Source of the DNA: Natronococcus sp. AD-5
Lineage (GTDB): Archaea > Halobacteriota > Halobacteria > Halobacteriales > Natrialbaceae
Direction of reading: 5' to 3'
NCBI RefSeq assembly: GCF_030734285.1
Contig: NZ_CP132295.1
Span: forward strand, 930,001-994,000
Length of the DNA: 64,000 bases
The position numbers were made by a program, and so were the translations under genes. How positions within the stretch are numbered: the first letter of the stretch is position 1; every line of letters starts with the position of its first letter. Of this stretch, positions 26,832-34,772 are shown piece after piece. The notes beneath the pieces are model-generated. The model searched no databases. It had not been told where the DNA came from and worked only from the letters and a program-made list of their open reading frames with translations.

Positions 26832-27015
26832 CGCTGGCAGCCTCCACATCCGTCTGGTCGTATGCGGCAAGGGTCGTCTCGCGTTCGATGATCGAGTTCG
26901 CGAGACACAGCGGCTCAGCCAATTGGTCCTCGAGCGTTCGCAGAGCTACCAGTACCGTTTCGAGTTCGGCCTGCATTCGCTCGGCAGACCACTGGTCACC
27001 GTCGGGATCACTCAT
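26824..27015 (-). CDS. Small coiled-coil-like protein, 63 residues
   Basis: MSDPDGDQWSAERMQAELET begins one long amphipathic helix with regular leucines (VLVALRTLEDQLAEPL), typical of a short coiled coil. The start overlaps the preceding stop (ATGA) and the end overlaps the next start, so this is a tightly coupled operon. No family is recognised. Confidence 0.65.
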   Translation of the reverse strand: MSDPDGDQWSAERMQAELETVLVALRTLEDQLAEPLCLANSIIERETTLAAYDQTDVEAASDA

Positions 27016-27335
27016 CGCGACTCACGCTCCGGGCAGCCAGAGGCGTGCGGCAGTTTGTCTCGCCCACCGAGTTCGACCAACAGCTCACGCTCGCAGTACC
27101 GACACCGGACGTACTTCTTCCCGCCCTGTTCTGGTGGTTCGACGCGACGCGTGTACGCTGGTGTCTCGGGATCGGGACCAGCGCTGTCGGCGACTACAGT
27201 CCCGCCGTCGGTCATGGTCAGACCTGTCCCAGCAACAACTCTGGCTTCTGCACGCAATCGCAACCTCCGGCCCGCGTCAGTTTCGTAGTACTCAGCTCGC
27301 TGTGCGATATATTCTATCGCTCTGAGTCGTCTCAT
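27012..27335 (-). CDS. Zinc-finger protein heading a four-gene operon
   Basis: 107 residues from MRRLRAIEYIAQRAEYYETD. The basic, helical N-terminal half may bind nucleic acid; the C-terminal half has CRYCERELLVELGG and a later HASGC, a CxxC..HxxxC zinc site. Leader copy 8 puts GGAGG 8 nt before this ATG; a GTG five codons earlier lies inside the leader and is less likely. The operon continues with the coiled-coil, DUF7563-like and HalOD1 genes. Confidence 0.7.
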   Translation of the reverse strand: MRRLRAIEYIAQRAEYYETDAGRRLRLRAEARVVAGTGLTMTDGGTVVADSAGPDPETPAYTRRVEPPEQGGKKYVRCRYCERELLVELGGRDKLPHASGCPERESR

Positions 27336-27336
27336 C

Positions 27337-27378
27337 TGGTTTCCCTCCACCCCTCTCGAGGGTGGAACAACACCACCA
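27337..27378 (-). promoter_or_regulatory. Repeated leader, copy 8 (near-consensus)
   Basis: Minus strand: CTTGGTGGTGTTGTTCCACC, then CTCGAGAGGGGTGGAGG, GAAACCAG and ATG. All parts are present: GGTGGTGTTGTT box, CCACCC/GGGTGG pairing with a CTCGAG centre, and GGAGG. Confidence 0.92.
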
Positions 27379-27589
27379 AGTAGAGAGATGGCCAGTGCTG
27401 TCGATGGAGGTCTATTGAAACCCTATAGTTTTGACAGGTTTCAGTAGCCATGTTATGTACAGGAGAACAACATACCGTTCTACTACGTTTTGGCTGACTC
27501 TGGCTGAGATAGGGTGCTGGTTAGATTGAATGTCACGGACGAGAGGGCGATGGTGGTTGAATAATGTAGTGATAGATCGATTATAGAAC

Positions 27590-28024
27590 ATGATCCAAGG
27601 GCAAATCAAGCGTTTGCTTGAGTTCTTCATCATAGGGATCGTATTCGGTGTAACCGAGGATATCCTCGCCGTCTTGATTGCTACTGATGCAGAACTGTCA
27701 TTCGATATCGTAGGAGTAGTGGTGCTAATCGCAATTCCGTTTGCCATAATCTCGGAACTTATCGTTGACCACCCGAAGTTCCTGCATTTTGACGTAATAT
27801 CGATGCGAATCAGTTCAGCAATTCTCGGCCACGAGAGTATCCAAAACAAGAATCCACCCGGTAATCTTCAGAAAGAGTCCGCCCCATGGCCACACCATCA
27901 GTATTACTGTAACATCTGTAACGTCGAATTCGAAACAGGTGCATTACTCCAGGAACATCTCAATCACCAACATCCCGGCGTACATATCAATTGGTCTATC
28001 CATGTTGATAAAACAAGCCAGTAG
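27590..28024 (+). CDS. Membrane protein with a C-terminal C2H2 zinc finger
   Basis: 144 residues. Two hydrophobic helices (about 11-31 and 38-58) are followed by a soluble linker and a classical-looking C2H2 finger: C107-x2-C110-x12-H123-x2-H126 (YYCNICNVEFETGALLQEHL). The helices resemble those of small phosphate-starvation-inducible PsiE-like proteins, but this is weak. Its plus strand orientation differs from the surrounding block. Membrane-tethered zinc fingers are unusual in archaea; the function is unknown. Confidence 0.65.
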   Translation: MIQGQIKRLLEFFIIGIVFGVTEDILAVLIATDAELSFDIVGVVVLIAIPFAIISELIVDHPKFLHFDVISMRISSAILGHESIQNKNPPGNLQKESAPWPHHQYYCNICNVEFETGALLQEHLNHQHPGVHINWSIHVDKTSQ

Positions 28025-28142
28025 TCTAGTAAGGCGTTCAGTGCGCACATCTACGTAACGGCTGTTTCAGGCAAAATATATTCGAAGAATCGGATTTCAA
28101 TGGACCCGCCGATGGGTGTCTTCAAGTCGGGTCTCAGTTCTA

Positions 28143-28184
28143 GTTACCCCACACGTTCCCGTTAGCTTTCGTTCGTGGGGTAAC
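28143..28184 (-). terminator. Hairpin at the 3' end of the operon, same stem as at 20087
   Basis: GTTACCCCAC (28143-28152) and GTGGGGTAAC (28175-28184) form a perfect 10-bp stem. The stop codon of the 135-residue gene (28162-28164) lies in the loop. The stem is identical to that in the leader at 20087-20129, so this may be more than a simple terminator. Confidence 0.7.
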
Positions 28185-28569
28185 CCGACTCGCCACCGTT
28201 CTCTGTCTCTCGATCCCACGCTGGCTCCCACTCGAAGTTGTTCCCGTTAACGTGGTCTGCATACGCCGAAAACCAGTACCGCTCGTATCCGTCGGCCTCT
28301 GTTCCAAGCCACTTTCCCGACGCACGTGCCCCATACTCGTCGGTTTCAGGGATTGCTTCACCACTATCAACGGACCACGTATATTTGCTGTCGAACTCGG
28401 CGATGAATCCGTGATCCCCTGCTGGTTCACGGAGTGTACACTGGGTGTTACACGTCGCACAGAAGACGCTCTGGTAGATGAGATGTGTCCATTCCTCTGA
28501 GCCACAGACCGGGCACTTCACGACGTCGAAGGCTCCAGGATACCGATCTTCAGTCTCGACGATCGCCAT
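28162..28569 (-). CDS. Zinc-ribbon protein, 135 residues
   Basis: The N-terminal half has two CxxC knuckles, CPVCGSEEWTHLI and CATCNTQC. The C-terminal half is acidic and aromatic-rich (SGKWLGTEADGYERYWFSAY, then NGNNFEWEPAWDRE), suggesting a beta-rich binding domain. Third gene of the operon starting at 29677, with its start overlapping the upstream stop. No named family. Confidence 0.7.
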   Translation of the reverse strand: MAIVETEDRYPGAFDVVKCPVCGSEEWTHLIYQSVFCATCNTQCTLREPAGDHGFIAEFDSKYTWSVDSGEAIPETDEYGARASGKWLGTEADGYERYWFSAYADHVNGNNFEWEPAWDRETENGGESGYPTNES

Positions 28570-29036
28570 CAGACCTCACCTCCAACGAGTCGGACGATCT
28601 CAGCCAGTTCGCGCGCTTCAGCAGTCTCGTCCTCATATCCGATATCGGTGGCATACCGCTTGAGGACGTCCACCGCTCCTTCGTCGTCCATGGCTGCTCG
28701 TTCGAACAGCTCTTCAAGGACGGTAACGACCACACGATTAGCGACCTGGCGGCCGACATCAGCTGCTTCACTTTCGATGCGGCCAAGTCGCGAGTCAGGA
28801 TACGCATAGGTTTTCGAGGGCCTGGACCTCAGGCTCGAACAGTAGACGACATCGAACACGCGATCGTCTTCGGCTTCGCCGAATCGCGAGTTTCCGTAGT
28901 TGTCGAGAAGATTGTAGTTGTTCTCCTCAGACCACTCGGCTACCGTCTGTCCAGTATCTGTGACCACGTGGACTGGCTGTCCCTTGGCGAGATCCAAGCA
29001 GACGTCGCCAAGTTTGATCGAATGCTCGAACATCAT
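28569..29036 (-). CDS. Conserved plasmid-type hypothetical protein, 155 residues
   Basis: It starts MMFEHSIKLGDVCLDLAKGQ and contains VHVVTDTGQTVAEWSEENNY, an SH3-like or KOW-like beta start, then an acidic helical C terminus ending AELAEIVRLVGG-like (actual RELAEIVRLVGGEV). The ATGATG start overlaps the stop of the 214-residue gene, so translation is coupled. No specific function is known to me. Confidence 0.7.
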   Translation of the reverse strand: MMFEHSIKLGDVCLDLAKGQPVHVVTDTGQTVAEWSEENNYNLLDNYGNSRFGEAEDDRVFDVVYCSSLRSRPSKTYAYPDSRLGRIESEAADVGRQVANRVVVTVLEELFERAAMDDEGAVDVLKRYATDIGYEDETAEARELAEIVRLVGGEV

Positions 29037-29677
29037 TCTGCACCCCCGTCGTCGCTGAGAGTGCGAGCAAGCGATGCGGCTAACTGCTCGATATCCTCGT
29101 GATGAGCGTGCTTGACGTTCAGGAGAGTAAGGTGCGCTCCAGGTTCCCACAGTTCTGCCCGGGAAAGCTCGTCAGCGAACTCCTCGAGGACGTCGTCAGT
29201 CGACCGGCGGCCATCGGTGAGACCGTTAATCCGAGCTGCAATCCGATGAGGAACCACATCTCGGCAAGCGGGGTCTCGTCCTGTGTAGTCGGCCATCGTC
29301 TCGATGAGTCCCGCAAATGCCTCGACACGTCCGTCGACCGTGACGTCCCACTCTTCGAGGTCGTCCTCGTTGACGGCGTACGTCACAGCGTCGGGCTCCT
29401 GTTTCTCAAGGAGAGACTCGAGAGCCGCTTGCTTCCAGCTGCGGAGATCGCGGAAGTTCCAGAATGTGGTGAACTCTTCGAGCGTCTCGATGGAGTGCTC
29501 AATTGAGATTTCAGCGCGAACACGCTCGGTCGTTTCGTCACCGTGGTCAGTGATCCGGGTAACCGGCCCGCTGGCAGTCGCGAGGAACCGTCGTGGAAGC
29601 GGCGTCGTCTCACCGATAGACTGCGCTTCATCGGGTGTCTCCGCTGGCTGTGCTGTCGTCTCGTCTGCTCGTGACAT
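29033..29677 (-). CDS. Conserved plasmid-type hypothetical protein, 214 residues
   Basis: It starts MSRADETTAQPAETPDEAQS directly after leader copy 9. A disordered N terminus precedes a beta segment (RFLATASGPVTRITDHGDE) and a helical body with LDDTWNFRDLRSW-like aromatic patches (actual TTFWNFRDLRSWKQAALESL). No catalytic motif is visible. Head of a three-gene coupled operon (29677, 29036, 28569). Confidence 0.7.
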   Translation of the reverse strand: MSRADETTAQPAETPDEAQSIGETTPLPRRFLATASGPVTRITDHGDETTERVRAEISIEHSIETLEEFTTFWNFRDLRSWKQAALESLLEKQEPDAVTYAVNEDDLEEWDVTVDGRVEAFAGLIETMADYTGRDPACRDVVPHRIAARINGLTDGRRSTDDVLEEFADELSRAELWEPGAHLTLLNVKHAHHEDIEQLAASLARTLSDDGGAE

Positions 29678-29679
29678 CT

Positions 29680-29719
29680 GTGAAACCCTCCACCCCTCTC
29701 GAGGGGGTAACAACACCAC
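29680..29719 (-). promoter_or_regulatory. Repeated leader, copy 9 (near-consensus)
   Basis: Minus strand: GCATGTGGTGTTGTTACCC, then CCTCGAGAGGGGTGGAGGG, TTTCACAG and ATG at 29677. The CCCCTC/GAGGGG palindrome is perfect. Confidence 0.92.
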
Positions 29720-29882
29720 ATGCGGTGCGTTTGTGCTGGGAGTGATTGGTCTGACAGAGTTACCTATATATCCATACTCAATTCTGGTCGTGAGAGCGTG
29801 TCATAGAATTCTTCACAGGGTGTTGCTTTCACCAACGGTACCAGTGAATTGACCGCTAAGTGGGGGATGCGTACTGAGCAAT

Positions 29883-30233
29883 TCAATCCGTCTTTTCAGT
29901 AGCCCATTCTAACAATGACTCAAGCCGCATTCGAACTTCGTCCCCATCGTCGGTTAGCGCATATTCGACTCGCGGCGGAATTTCGTCGTATTGCGTTCGC
30001 GTGATAAGACCTGCATCCTGAAATTCGGAGAGCCGAGCTGAGATCGTCGTCGTACTCGCTGCCGAAAGATGCGCTTCGATCTCGGCAAAGCGCATCGAAT
30101 CGTGTGCGCCGATGATACTGATGAGTTGCATCGCATATTTGTTGCTGAGCGTATTGATGACGCCCGTTAGCGGGCAGTAGCAGATACCGTCAACGTCACA
30201 CGTCGGTTCAGGAGCGGGGGTCGGGTCAGCCAT
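29883..30233 (-). CDS. HxlR-type winged-helix regulator with N-terminal cysteines
   Basis: 116 residues. Cys12, Cys18 and Cys20 (CDVDGICYCPLTG) precede the HxlR core: LSNKYAMQLISIIGAHDSMR, then TTTISARLSEFQDAGLITRT and the wing YDEIPPRVEYALTDDG. HxlR proteins are usually redox or electrophile sensors; the Cys cluster plus the divergent metal-resistance genes suggest a metal or thiol sensor. The 118-bp divergent gap carries short inverted repeats such as CGGAG-n3-CTCCG that could be operators. Confidence 0.82.
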   Translation of the reverse strand: MADPTPAPEPTCDVDGICYCPLTGVINTLSNKYAMQLISIIGAHDSMRFAEIEAHLSAASTTTISARLSEFQDAGLITRTQYDEIPPRVEYALTDDGDEVRMRLESLLEWATEKTD

Positions 30234-30351
30234 TACTTTAGAGCCTCGGAGTTACTCCGCTGTTTTGGACTCCACCGCTTAAGCACTTTACTTGCTAAAG
30301 GATAGACACTGACGACCAATTCAATGCCGATCAAACGGAGCTACGCTACCA

Positions 30352-30803
30352 ATGCCAGACCAAACTGCACCCTGTCCCGAGTGTACAGTCAAGGCCAGAC
30401 AAATCGCAACCGAGACCGTTCGAAACATGGTGGAACCGTTCGAAAATCAGGAGGTTAAAGACGAGGTACAGTATCGAATTTGCAAAACGACAGAGTGTCC
30501 GGTTGTCTACTTCACTGAAGAAGTGGATCAGCAATTCGGGATCGACGTAATCCGCGAGACGCCGAACTTTAAATTAGACACGGATGAGCGGCCATATCCG
30601 CTCTGCTACTGTTTTGGATACGGAAAAAACGCATCTACAAAGACGTCTCCAAGAACAGCGAGACGAATATTGCAGATTGGATCACCGAGCGGGTACAGGA
30701 AGAAGAGTGTACGTGTCGGTGGAAAAGCCCGCTCGGTGGCTGCTGTCTCGGAAACGTTCGTGCAGCGATCTCCGAAGCGAAAGACACGCAGGGAATCGAG
30801 TGA
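30352..30803 (+). pseudogene. CopZ-like iron-sulfur metallochaperone, frameshifted in a poly-A run
   Basis: The N-terminal 95 residues (CPECTVKARQIATETVRNMV, then CKTTECPVVYFTEEV and PLCYCFGYGK) match the Cys-rich domain of archaeal CopZ-type metallochaperones. After GGAAAAAAC (A6) the frame breaks; one more A would restore KRIYKDVSKNSETNIADWIT and the final ECTCRW..GGCCLGNVRAAI. The span is 452 nt, one short of 151 codons. The restored stop lies 6 nt before the MerA-like gene. This could be a lesion, a sequencing error in a homopolymer, or programmed slippage. Confidence 0.85.
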
Positions 30804-30809
30804 GTTCTA

Positions 30810-32195
30810 ATGACTGAGACAGACACGTACGACACGATCGTTCTTGGCGGTGGAATGGCTGGCCTCCCAGTGGCTCTCAAAAGCGCGCACCACGGATGGG
30901 AGGTCGCACTCGTCGAAGATGATCTGCTCGGCGGAACGTGTCTCAATCGTGGGTGTATCCCAACGAAGACGATAATTCGGAGTGCTGAAATTGCTCACCT
31001 CGTTGATCGGGCCAAGGAGTTTGGTGTTACCATCGAAGGAGAACATCAGACTGATATGGAGACTGTCGTTGAGCGCCAGCAAACCGTCGTCGAAGGGATT
31101 CGATCCGGTGCATACGATAACGTCGAAAGGGCAGAAAACCTCGATCTAATCGAGGGACGGGGTAGTTTCGAATCAGTAAGCGAGATCGCTGTAAACGATC
31201 GTATCCTCTCCGCAGATCGGATTATTGTTAACACGGGCGCTCGCCCGTTGAAGCCACCGATCGACGGACTCGAGGAGGTACCGACATTGGATAGCACGTC
31301 TGCGCTCGAAGTAACCGGCGTTCCCGATTACCTCGTCGTGGTTGGCGGCGGCTACGTCGGTGTCGAGTACGCACAAATGTATGCTCGATTCGGAGCGGAT
31401 GTGACGCTGTTCCAACGCGGAGAACGCATTCTCCCGAACGAGGAACCGGACGTGAGTCACGTCGTGCAGGACGTCTTCGAATCCGAAGAAATCACGCTGC
31501 ACACGAATACGAGCGTCGAACAGCTCGCTGAAGCCGGAGAGGGTATCGAAGTAACGGCGAGTCGGGGCAATGAGACGCTAACCGTTGACGCATCGGACGT
31601 GTTGATCGCTGCTGGTCGCCAGCCGAACAGCGACGGTCTCAATCTCAACGACGTGGGCATCGAGACGGACGAGAAGGGCTTTATCGAAATCGACGAACAG
31701 TACGAGACGTCAGCCGAATCGGTCTGGGCAGTAGGCGATGTGACCGGAATGCCGATGTTCACGCACTCCGCTCGAGATGACGCCGATCTGTTGTACCGGC
31801 ATCTCACCAACGACGAAGAGATAGATCGCACAGACCGGCACGTCCCTCACGCGATTTTTACCGATCCTGAAGTCGCACGAGTCGGACTCACGGAAGCGGA
31901 AGCTCGAGAAGCAGGCTATGAGGTCGGCATTGGACGGACTGAGTACGAGGAGCAAGGAAAACCCAAGGCATTAGGTGAGACTGACGGGTTCGTCAAGATC
32001 GTCACTGACACGGAGACTGATGAGATCCTTGGTGCCCACATCGTTGGGAAACACGGTGCAGAGCTGATTCACGAACTCATCATTGCGATGGAACTCGGTG
32101 GAACCGCATCGGATGTAGCGAATGCGATTCATATCCATCCGACGCTCTCTGAGGTCGTAAATTCGGCAGCAGGAGGTGTCCATCAACCCTCCTGA
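30810..32195 (+). CDS. Mercuric reductase-like flavoprotein disulfide reductase
   Basis: 461 residues of the dihydrolipoamide dehydrogenase/MerA family. It has the FAD motif IVLGGGMAGLPVAL, the redox pair C44-x4-C49 in GGTCLNRGCIPTK, the NAD(P) motif VVVGGGYVGVEYAQ, FAD contact VWAVGDVTGMP and the dimer-interface HIHPTLSE. It lacks both the N-terminal HMA domain and the C-terminal Cys pair of classical MerA, so Hg(II) reduction is plausible from context but not proven; a general disulfide or metal reductase is possible. Co-transcribed with the CopZ-like gene and divergent from the HxlR regulator. Confidence 0.85.
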   Translation: MTETDTYDTIVLGGGMAGLPVALKSAHHGWEVALVEDDLLGGTCLNRGCIPTKTIIRSAEIAHLVDRAKEFGVTIEGEHQTDMETVVERQQTVVEGIRSGAYDNVERAENLDLIEGRGSFESVSEIAVNDRILSADRIIVNTGARPLKPPIDGLEEVPTLDSTSALEVTGVPDYLVVVGGGYVGVEYAQMYARFGADVTLFQRGERILPNEEPDVSHVVQDVFESEEITLHTNTSVEQLAEAGEGIEVTASRGNETLTVDASDVLIAAGRQPNSDGLNLNDVGIETDEKGFIEIDEQYETSAESVWAVGDVTGMPMFTHSARDDADLLYRHLTNDEEIDRTDRHVPHAIFTDPEVARVGLTEAEAREAGYEVGIGRTEYEEQGKPKALGETDGFVKIVTDTETDEILGAHIVGKHGAELIHELIIAMELGGTASDVANAIHIHPTLSEVVNSAAGGVHQPS

Positions 32196-32285
32196 AATCG
32201 TTGTTTAGCACTATCTGATCTACCTGCTATGTATTTTTCCTGTACTGATCGTTGAGACGGTCAAACTTATCAACCACTGATAATC

Positions 32286-32621
32286 TCAACAGAACTCTTT
32301 GGCCTGCAACTCGCTGGTATTCAGTTCTTGAATCTGCTGTACGTTGAGCGCAGCTTCGAGAACAGATGTGTGGACCGCGACTGCAATTCGATGTTTGCAC
32401 GCTCCGCGGTAGTGCTTATCTGCTGGACAGACACAACTGTCTGATAAGCCGTCCTCGATCGTGACCAGGTACTCGTGATCGGCTGGATTCGCGTGGCTGG
32501 CATTGCGAACGAGGACGCCCTGTGCGACAAGTTCGAACTCGAAGGCTTCATACTGAGCGCGTTGGAGTGTCCGCTGGGTCGTCTCGAGCCGCTCGAGTGG
32601 GTGTGATGGTAATGCTGACAT
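32286..32621 (-). CDS. SWIM zinc-finger protein
   Basis: 111 residues. CVCPADKHYRGACKHRIAVA gives the SWIM pattern CxC-xn-CxH. The N-terminal part supplies the usual beta strands (EFELVAQGVLVRNASHA, EYLVTIEDGLSDS). Haloarchaeal SWIM micro-proteins are frequent on mobile elements and are thought to bind DNA or proteins. No leader copy precedes it directly. Confidence 0.85.
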   Translation of the reverse strand: MSALPSHPLERLETTQRTLQRAQYEAFEFELVAQGVLVRNASHANPADHEYLVTIEDGLSDSCVCPADKHYRGACKHRIAVAVHTSVLEAALNVQQIQELNTSELQAKEFC

Positions 32622-32663
32622 AGATCGGGTATGACTTATTCTAGACTGGTGGAACGTGCGGAG

Positions 32664-32884
32664 TCACGCGCTCTCGCACTCTGAACAGATCAGTTGAACG
32701 CCGAGGTCACAGGCAGTTTCACAGCTCTGGGTCGGAACAAGTCCGAACTTCCCGCAGAAATCACAACTCGTGTTGGTGTGACCTGGGCGTCGAATACGCC
32801 GAAGCGGGACTGCTCGGCGGTCGAATCGGATTCGGTAGTAAACTCAACCGCGAGTGGGGTCGTGATCCGGCTGGCAGTTCGCAT
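32664..32884 (-). pseudogene. Zinc-finger micro-protein, frameshifted, paralogue of the gene at 57389
   Basis: It starts MRTASRITTPLAVEFTTESD after leader copy 10. After about residue 40 the zinc-finger part continues in another frame: TSCDFCGKFGLVPTQSCETA, then CDLGVQLICSECESA and a stop at 32664-32666. The span of 221 nt fits a one-base deletion. The same CxxC..CxxC layout is intact in the paralogue (SCDNCGRYSLVLTVACERAM). Confidence 0.75.
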
Positions 32885-32885
32885 C

Positions 32886-32930
32886 GTTTTTGATCCCTCT
32901 ACTCCTCGTAGGGGGCAAACAACGCCACCG
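32886..32930 (-). promoter_or_regulatory. Repeated leader, copy 10
   Basis: Minus strand: CAGCCGGTGGCGTTGTTTG, then CCCCCTACGAGGAGTAGAGGG, shown here in family order as box, imperfect palindrome and AGAGGG, then ATCAAAAACG and ATG at 32884. Confidence 0.85.
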
Positions 32931-32956
32931 GCTGTCCAGTATGAGCGTCAAATAAC

Positions 32957-33043
32957 GGGAAAGCCCGGCAGCGCAATGAGCGAACGGAGTGAGCGCAGTG
33001 AGCAGCCCGGAACCTGGAGGTGGGTGGGAGGCGGTGAGTGGGG
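32957..33043. repeat. Dispersed GC-rich repeat, copy A
   Basis: About 87 bp: ggaaagcccggcagcgcaat, a stretch of gagcg/gtgag words, then gagcagcccggaacctggag and gtgggtgggaggcggtg. A diverged copy is at 63865-63950. The repeated GAGCGA/TGAGCG words could fold into a long imperfect hairpin. Not coding. Confidence 0.75.
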
Positions 33044-33076
33044 GCTGAAACCCACGCATCACAGAAGCGCCCTCAG

Positions 33077-34036
33077 TCACCTCACGTACATCCGCACAAT
33101 TCTTTGGACAACCTCGTCCCCGCCTTGTCCGCTGTTCTTGTCTGCTGGATCACCACTGTCACACCGACCTCTTTTCGACCTCGTTGGTCATCCACCCCAT
33201 CTGGTTCCCGTTTCCTCCCTGCGCCTCGGGCACCTCCTGGAATGGGAACGAGATCTCGAGATCGGCTGGGGAACGAAGCCGGTCGAACACACCCCGCTCC
33301 TCGAGCGGGTCACGATAGTTCCTCCTGAGGAGGATCTCGAGCGAAACATCTCGTGGATCGATCCCACCTGTGGCTTCGAGAAGCCAACGGGTCAGCCCTT
33401 CGTAAACGCTGAGTGTCCACTGGTCGAGGAACGTGTTGACGTCTTCTCCATTCGGAAGGCGACCACTCGAGTCGACCGGGATCCCTTCGAGGTCCTCCAG
33501 CGTTCGTTCGTAGTACGCAATCTCCTCGTCGAATCGAAGAAGCGCATGCTGAGCCGAGATAACCCGCTGATCGTCGCTGATCGTGGCGCTGTAGTTGTCC
33601 TTACACGACCAGTAGGTACCCTGGTAGAGGTCCGCTGCCGGAACTGGGTCATCGACCTCGCACTTCGAGCCCGAGCAACCAACCGCAACGAGCGTGAGCG
33701 GCCCGCGGTCCCGGTACTCCTCGATCGCGTCTCTAACGTTGTAGCAGTAGCCCATTCCCCAGCTGACGCCGCCGATGTCAGCACGACCACGGTTGATGTT
33801 CTCGACTGCTCGCTTCACGCCGACGAGGTCCTCGCAGTCAGATATGAGCCGGGCCGGCATACAGTCGGGGACCTGAACGTCCGCGAGGAGATCCATGAGA
33901 AGGCGGTACAGCGGTCGGTCCTCGGCAGCGACGACAGTTGCATCGCGAACGCCGGGGACCCAGTGGCTCGACACTGCGAGGTCGTCACCAGGAGATCGTG
34001 CTCGCGAGGGCGTGGGACGTGAGAACTGTCGCTCAC
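33077..34036 (-). pseudogene. DUF6884-like plasmid protein, probably frameshifted near both ends
   Basis: The core is open from about GVRDATVVAAEDRPLYRLLM to NQMGWMTNEVEKRS and contains LTLVAVGCSGSKCEVDDPVP followed by AADLYQGTYW, a motif like the DUF6884 G-C-(S/G)xxK..AxxLY signature of nucleotide-modifying plasmid proteins. The likely N terminus (GTG at 34036, VSDSSHVPRPREHDLLVTTS) and the C terminus (SGDPADKNSGQGGDEVVQRI) are in other frames. The uninterrupted frame (33159-34061) has an Arg/Ser-rich N terminus that looks like a shadow. Status uncertain. Confidence 0.55.
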
Positions 34037-34041
34037 GTGAA

Positions 34042-34182
34042 TCAAACCTCCACTTCATCAAGCAGCTCGATTGCTTCGTCGACCTTCTCTCGATCGTCGT
34101 CGCTCAGCTGATCCTGATCGATGCTTCTGAGGTTGCTCCACGCGTCCCACAGCAGGTATCCGGGGATATGTTCTTCGTCCAT
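34042..34182 (-). CDS. Micro-protein of 46 residues behind leader copy 11
   Basis: The full protein reads MDEEHIPGYLLWDAWSNLRS then IDQDQLSDDDREKVDEAIEL and LDEVEV. It is acidic with a single amphipathic helix at the C terminus. The leader fixes the start. It heads an operon with the DUF6884-like gene, whose GTG is 5 nt after this stop. Confidence 0.65.
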   Translation of the reverse strand: MDEEHIPGYLLWDAWSNLRSIDQDQLSDDDREKVDEAIELLDEVEV

Positions 34183-34183
34183 C

Positions 34184-34230
34184 TGTGATCTCCTCCACCC
34201 CTCTCAGAAGGGGGAACAACCCCACCGGCT
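34184..34230 (-). promoter_or_regulatory. Repeated leader, copy 11
   Basis: Minus strand: CAGCCGGTGGGGTTGTTCCC, then CCTTCTGAGAGGGGTGGAGG, AGATCACAG and ATG at 34182. It shares the upstream extension CAGCCGGTGG with copies 7 and 10. Confidence 0.9.
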
Positions 34231-34255
34231 GTGCGTTCGTTGCGAAGCTTTCGAC

Positions 34256-34643
34256 TCAGACGATCGGCTTCGGTCCCCGCAACGAGAGGGCGACCTCGCC
34301 GTTCTCTCGCTCGTCTTCCGTCAACAGATCGTATTGTTCCTCGAAATCACTACAGACAGTTTCTGCGACCTCGAGCGTTGGGAACTTCGGCTTCGATCGA
34401 TTCCCAGTCCGGATTTGCGTTCGGATAGACGGCCACTTGGTACGTGTCACCGAAGCGATCGTGCCAGCTTGCCAATGGCCGGTACACCGCTGTCGGTGCG
34501 ATCGTCACCTCCATCGGCGTCGAGAACATTACCTCGCTTACCTCATCGACGATGAACCGAACCAGCGAGAGCACACACTGCCGCCGGCCCAGTGTCCACG
34601 GACGGACGTTCCCCTGTTCACAATCCCATGCCGGGACTTTCAA
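34256..34643 (-). pseudogene. Hypothetical plasmid gene, frameshifted
   Basis: The 5' part (from about TTG at 34643: LKVPAWDCEQGNVRPWTLGR) stays open through TYQVAVYPNANPDWESIEAE. The 3' part continues in another frame as TLEVAETVCSDFEEQYDLLT and ends GPKPIV at 34256. One small indel near 34385 joins them into a sensible protein of about 128 residues. No family is recognised. Upstream edge of the plasmid-like block. Confidence 0.6.
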
Positions 34644-34772
34644 CTTTAGAAGGATATTTGTCCTATAACTGGTATAGGGAGTCTGATTCGACCAACCCGT
34701 ACCTATCAAGATACGGCTTCGATGGGAACCACCGACAGGAGTTTTGATGCTGGTGTGGTGGATATCAACAGA

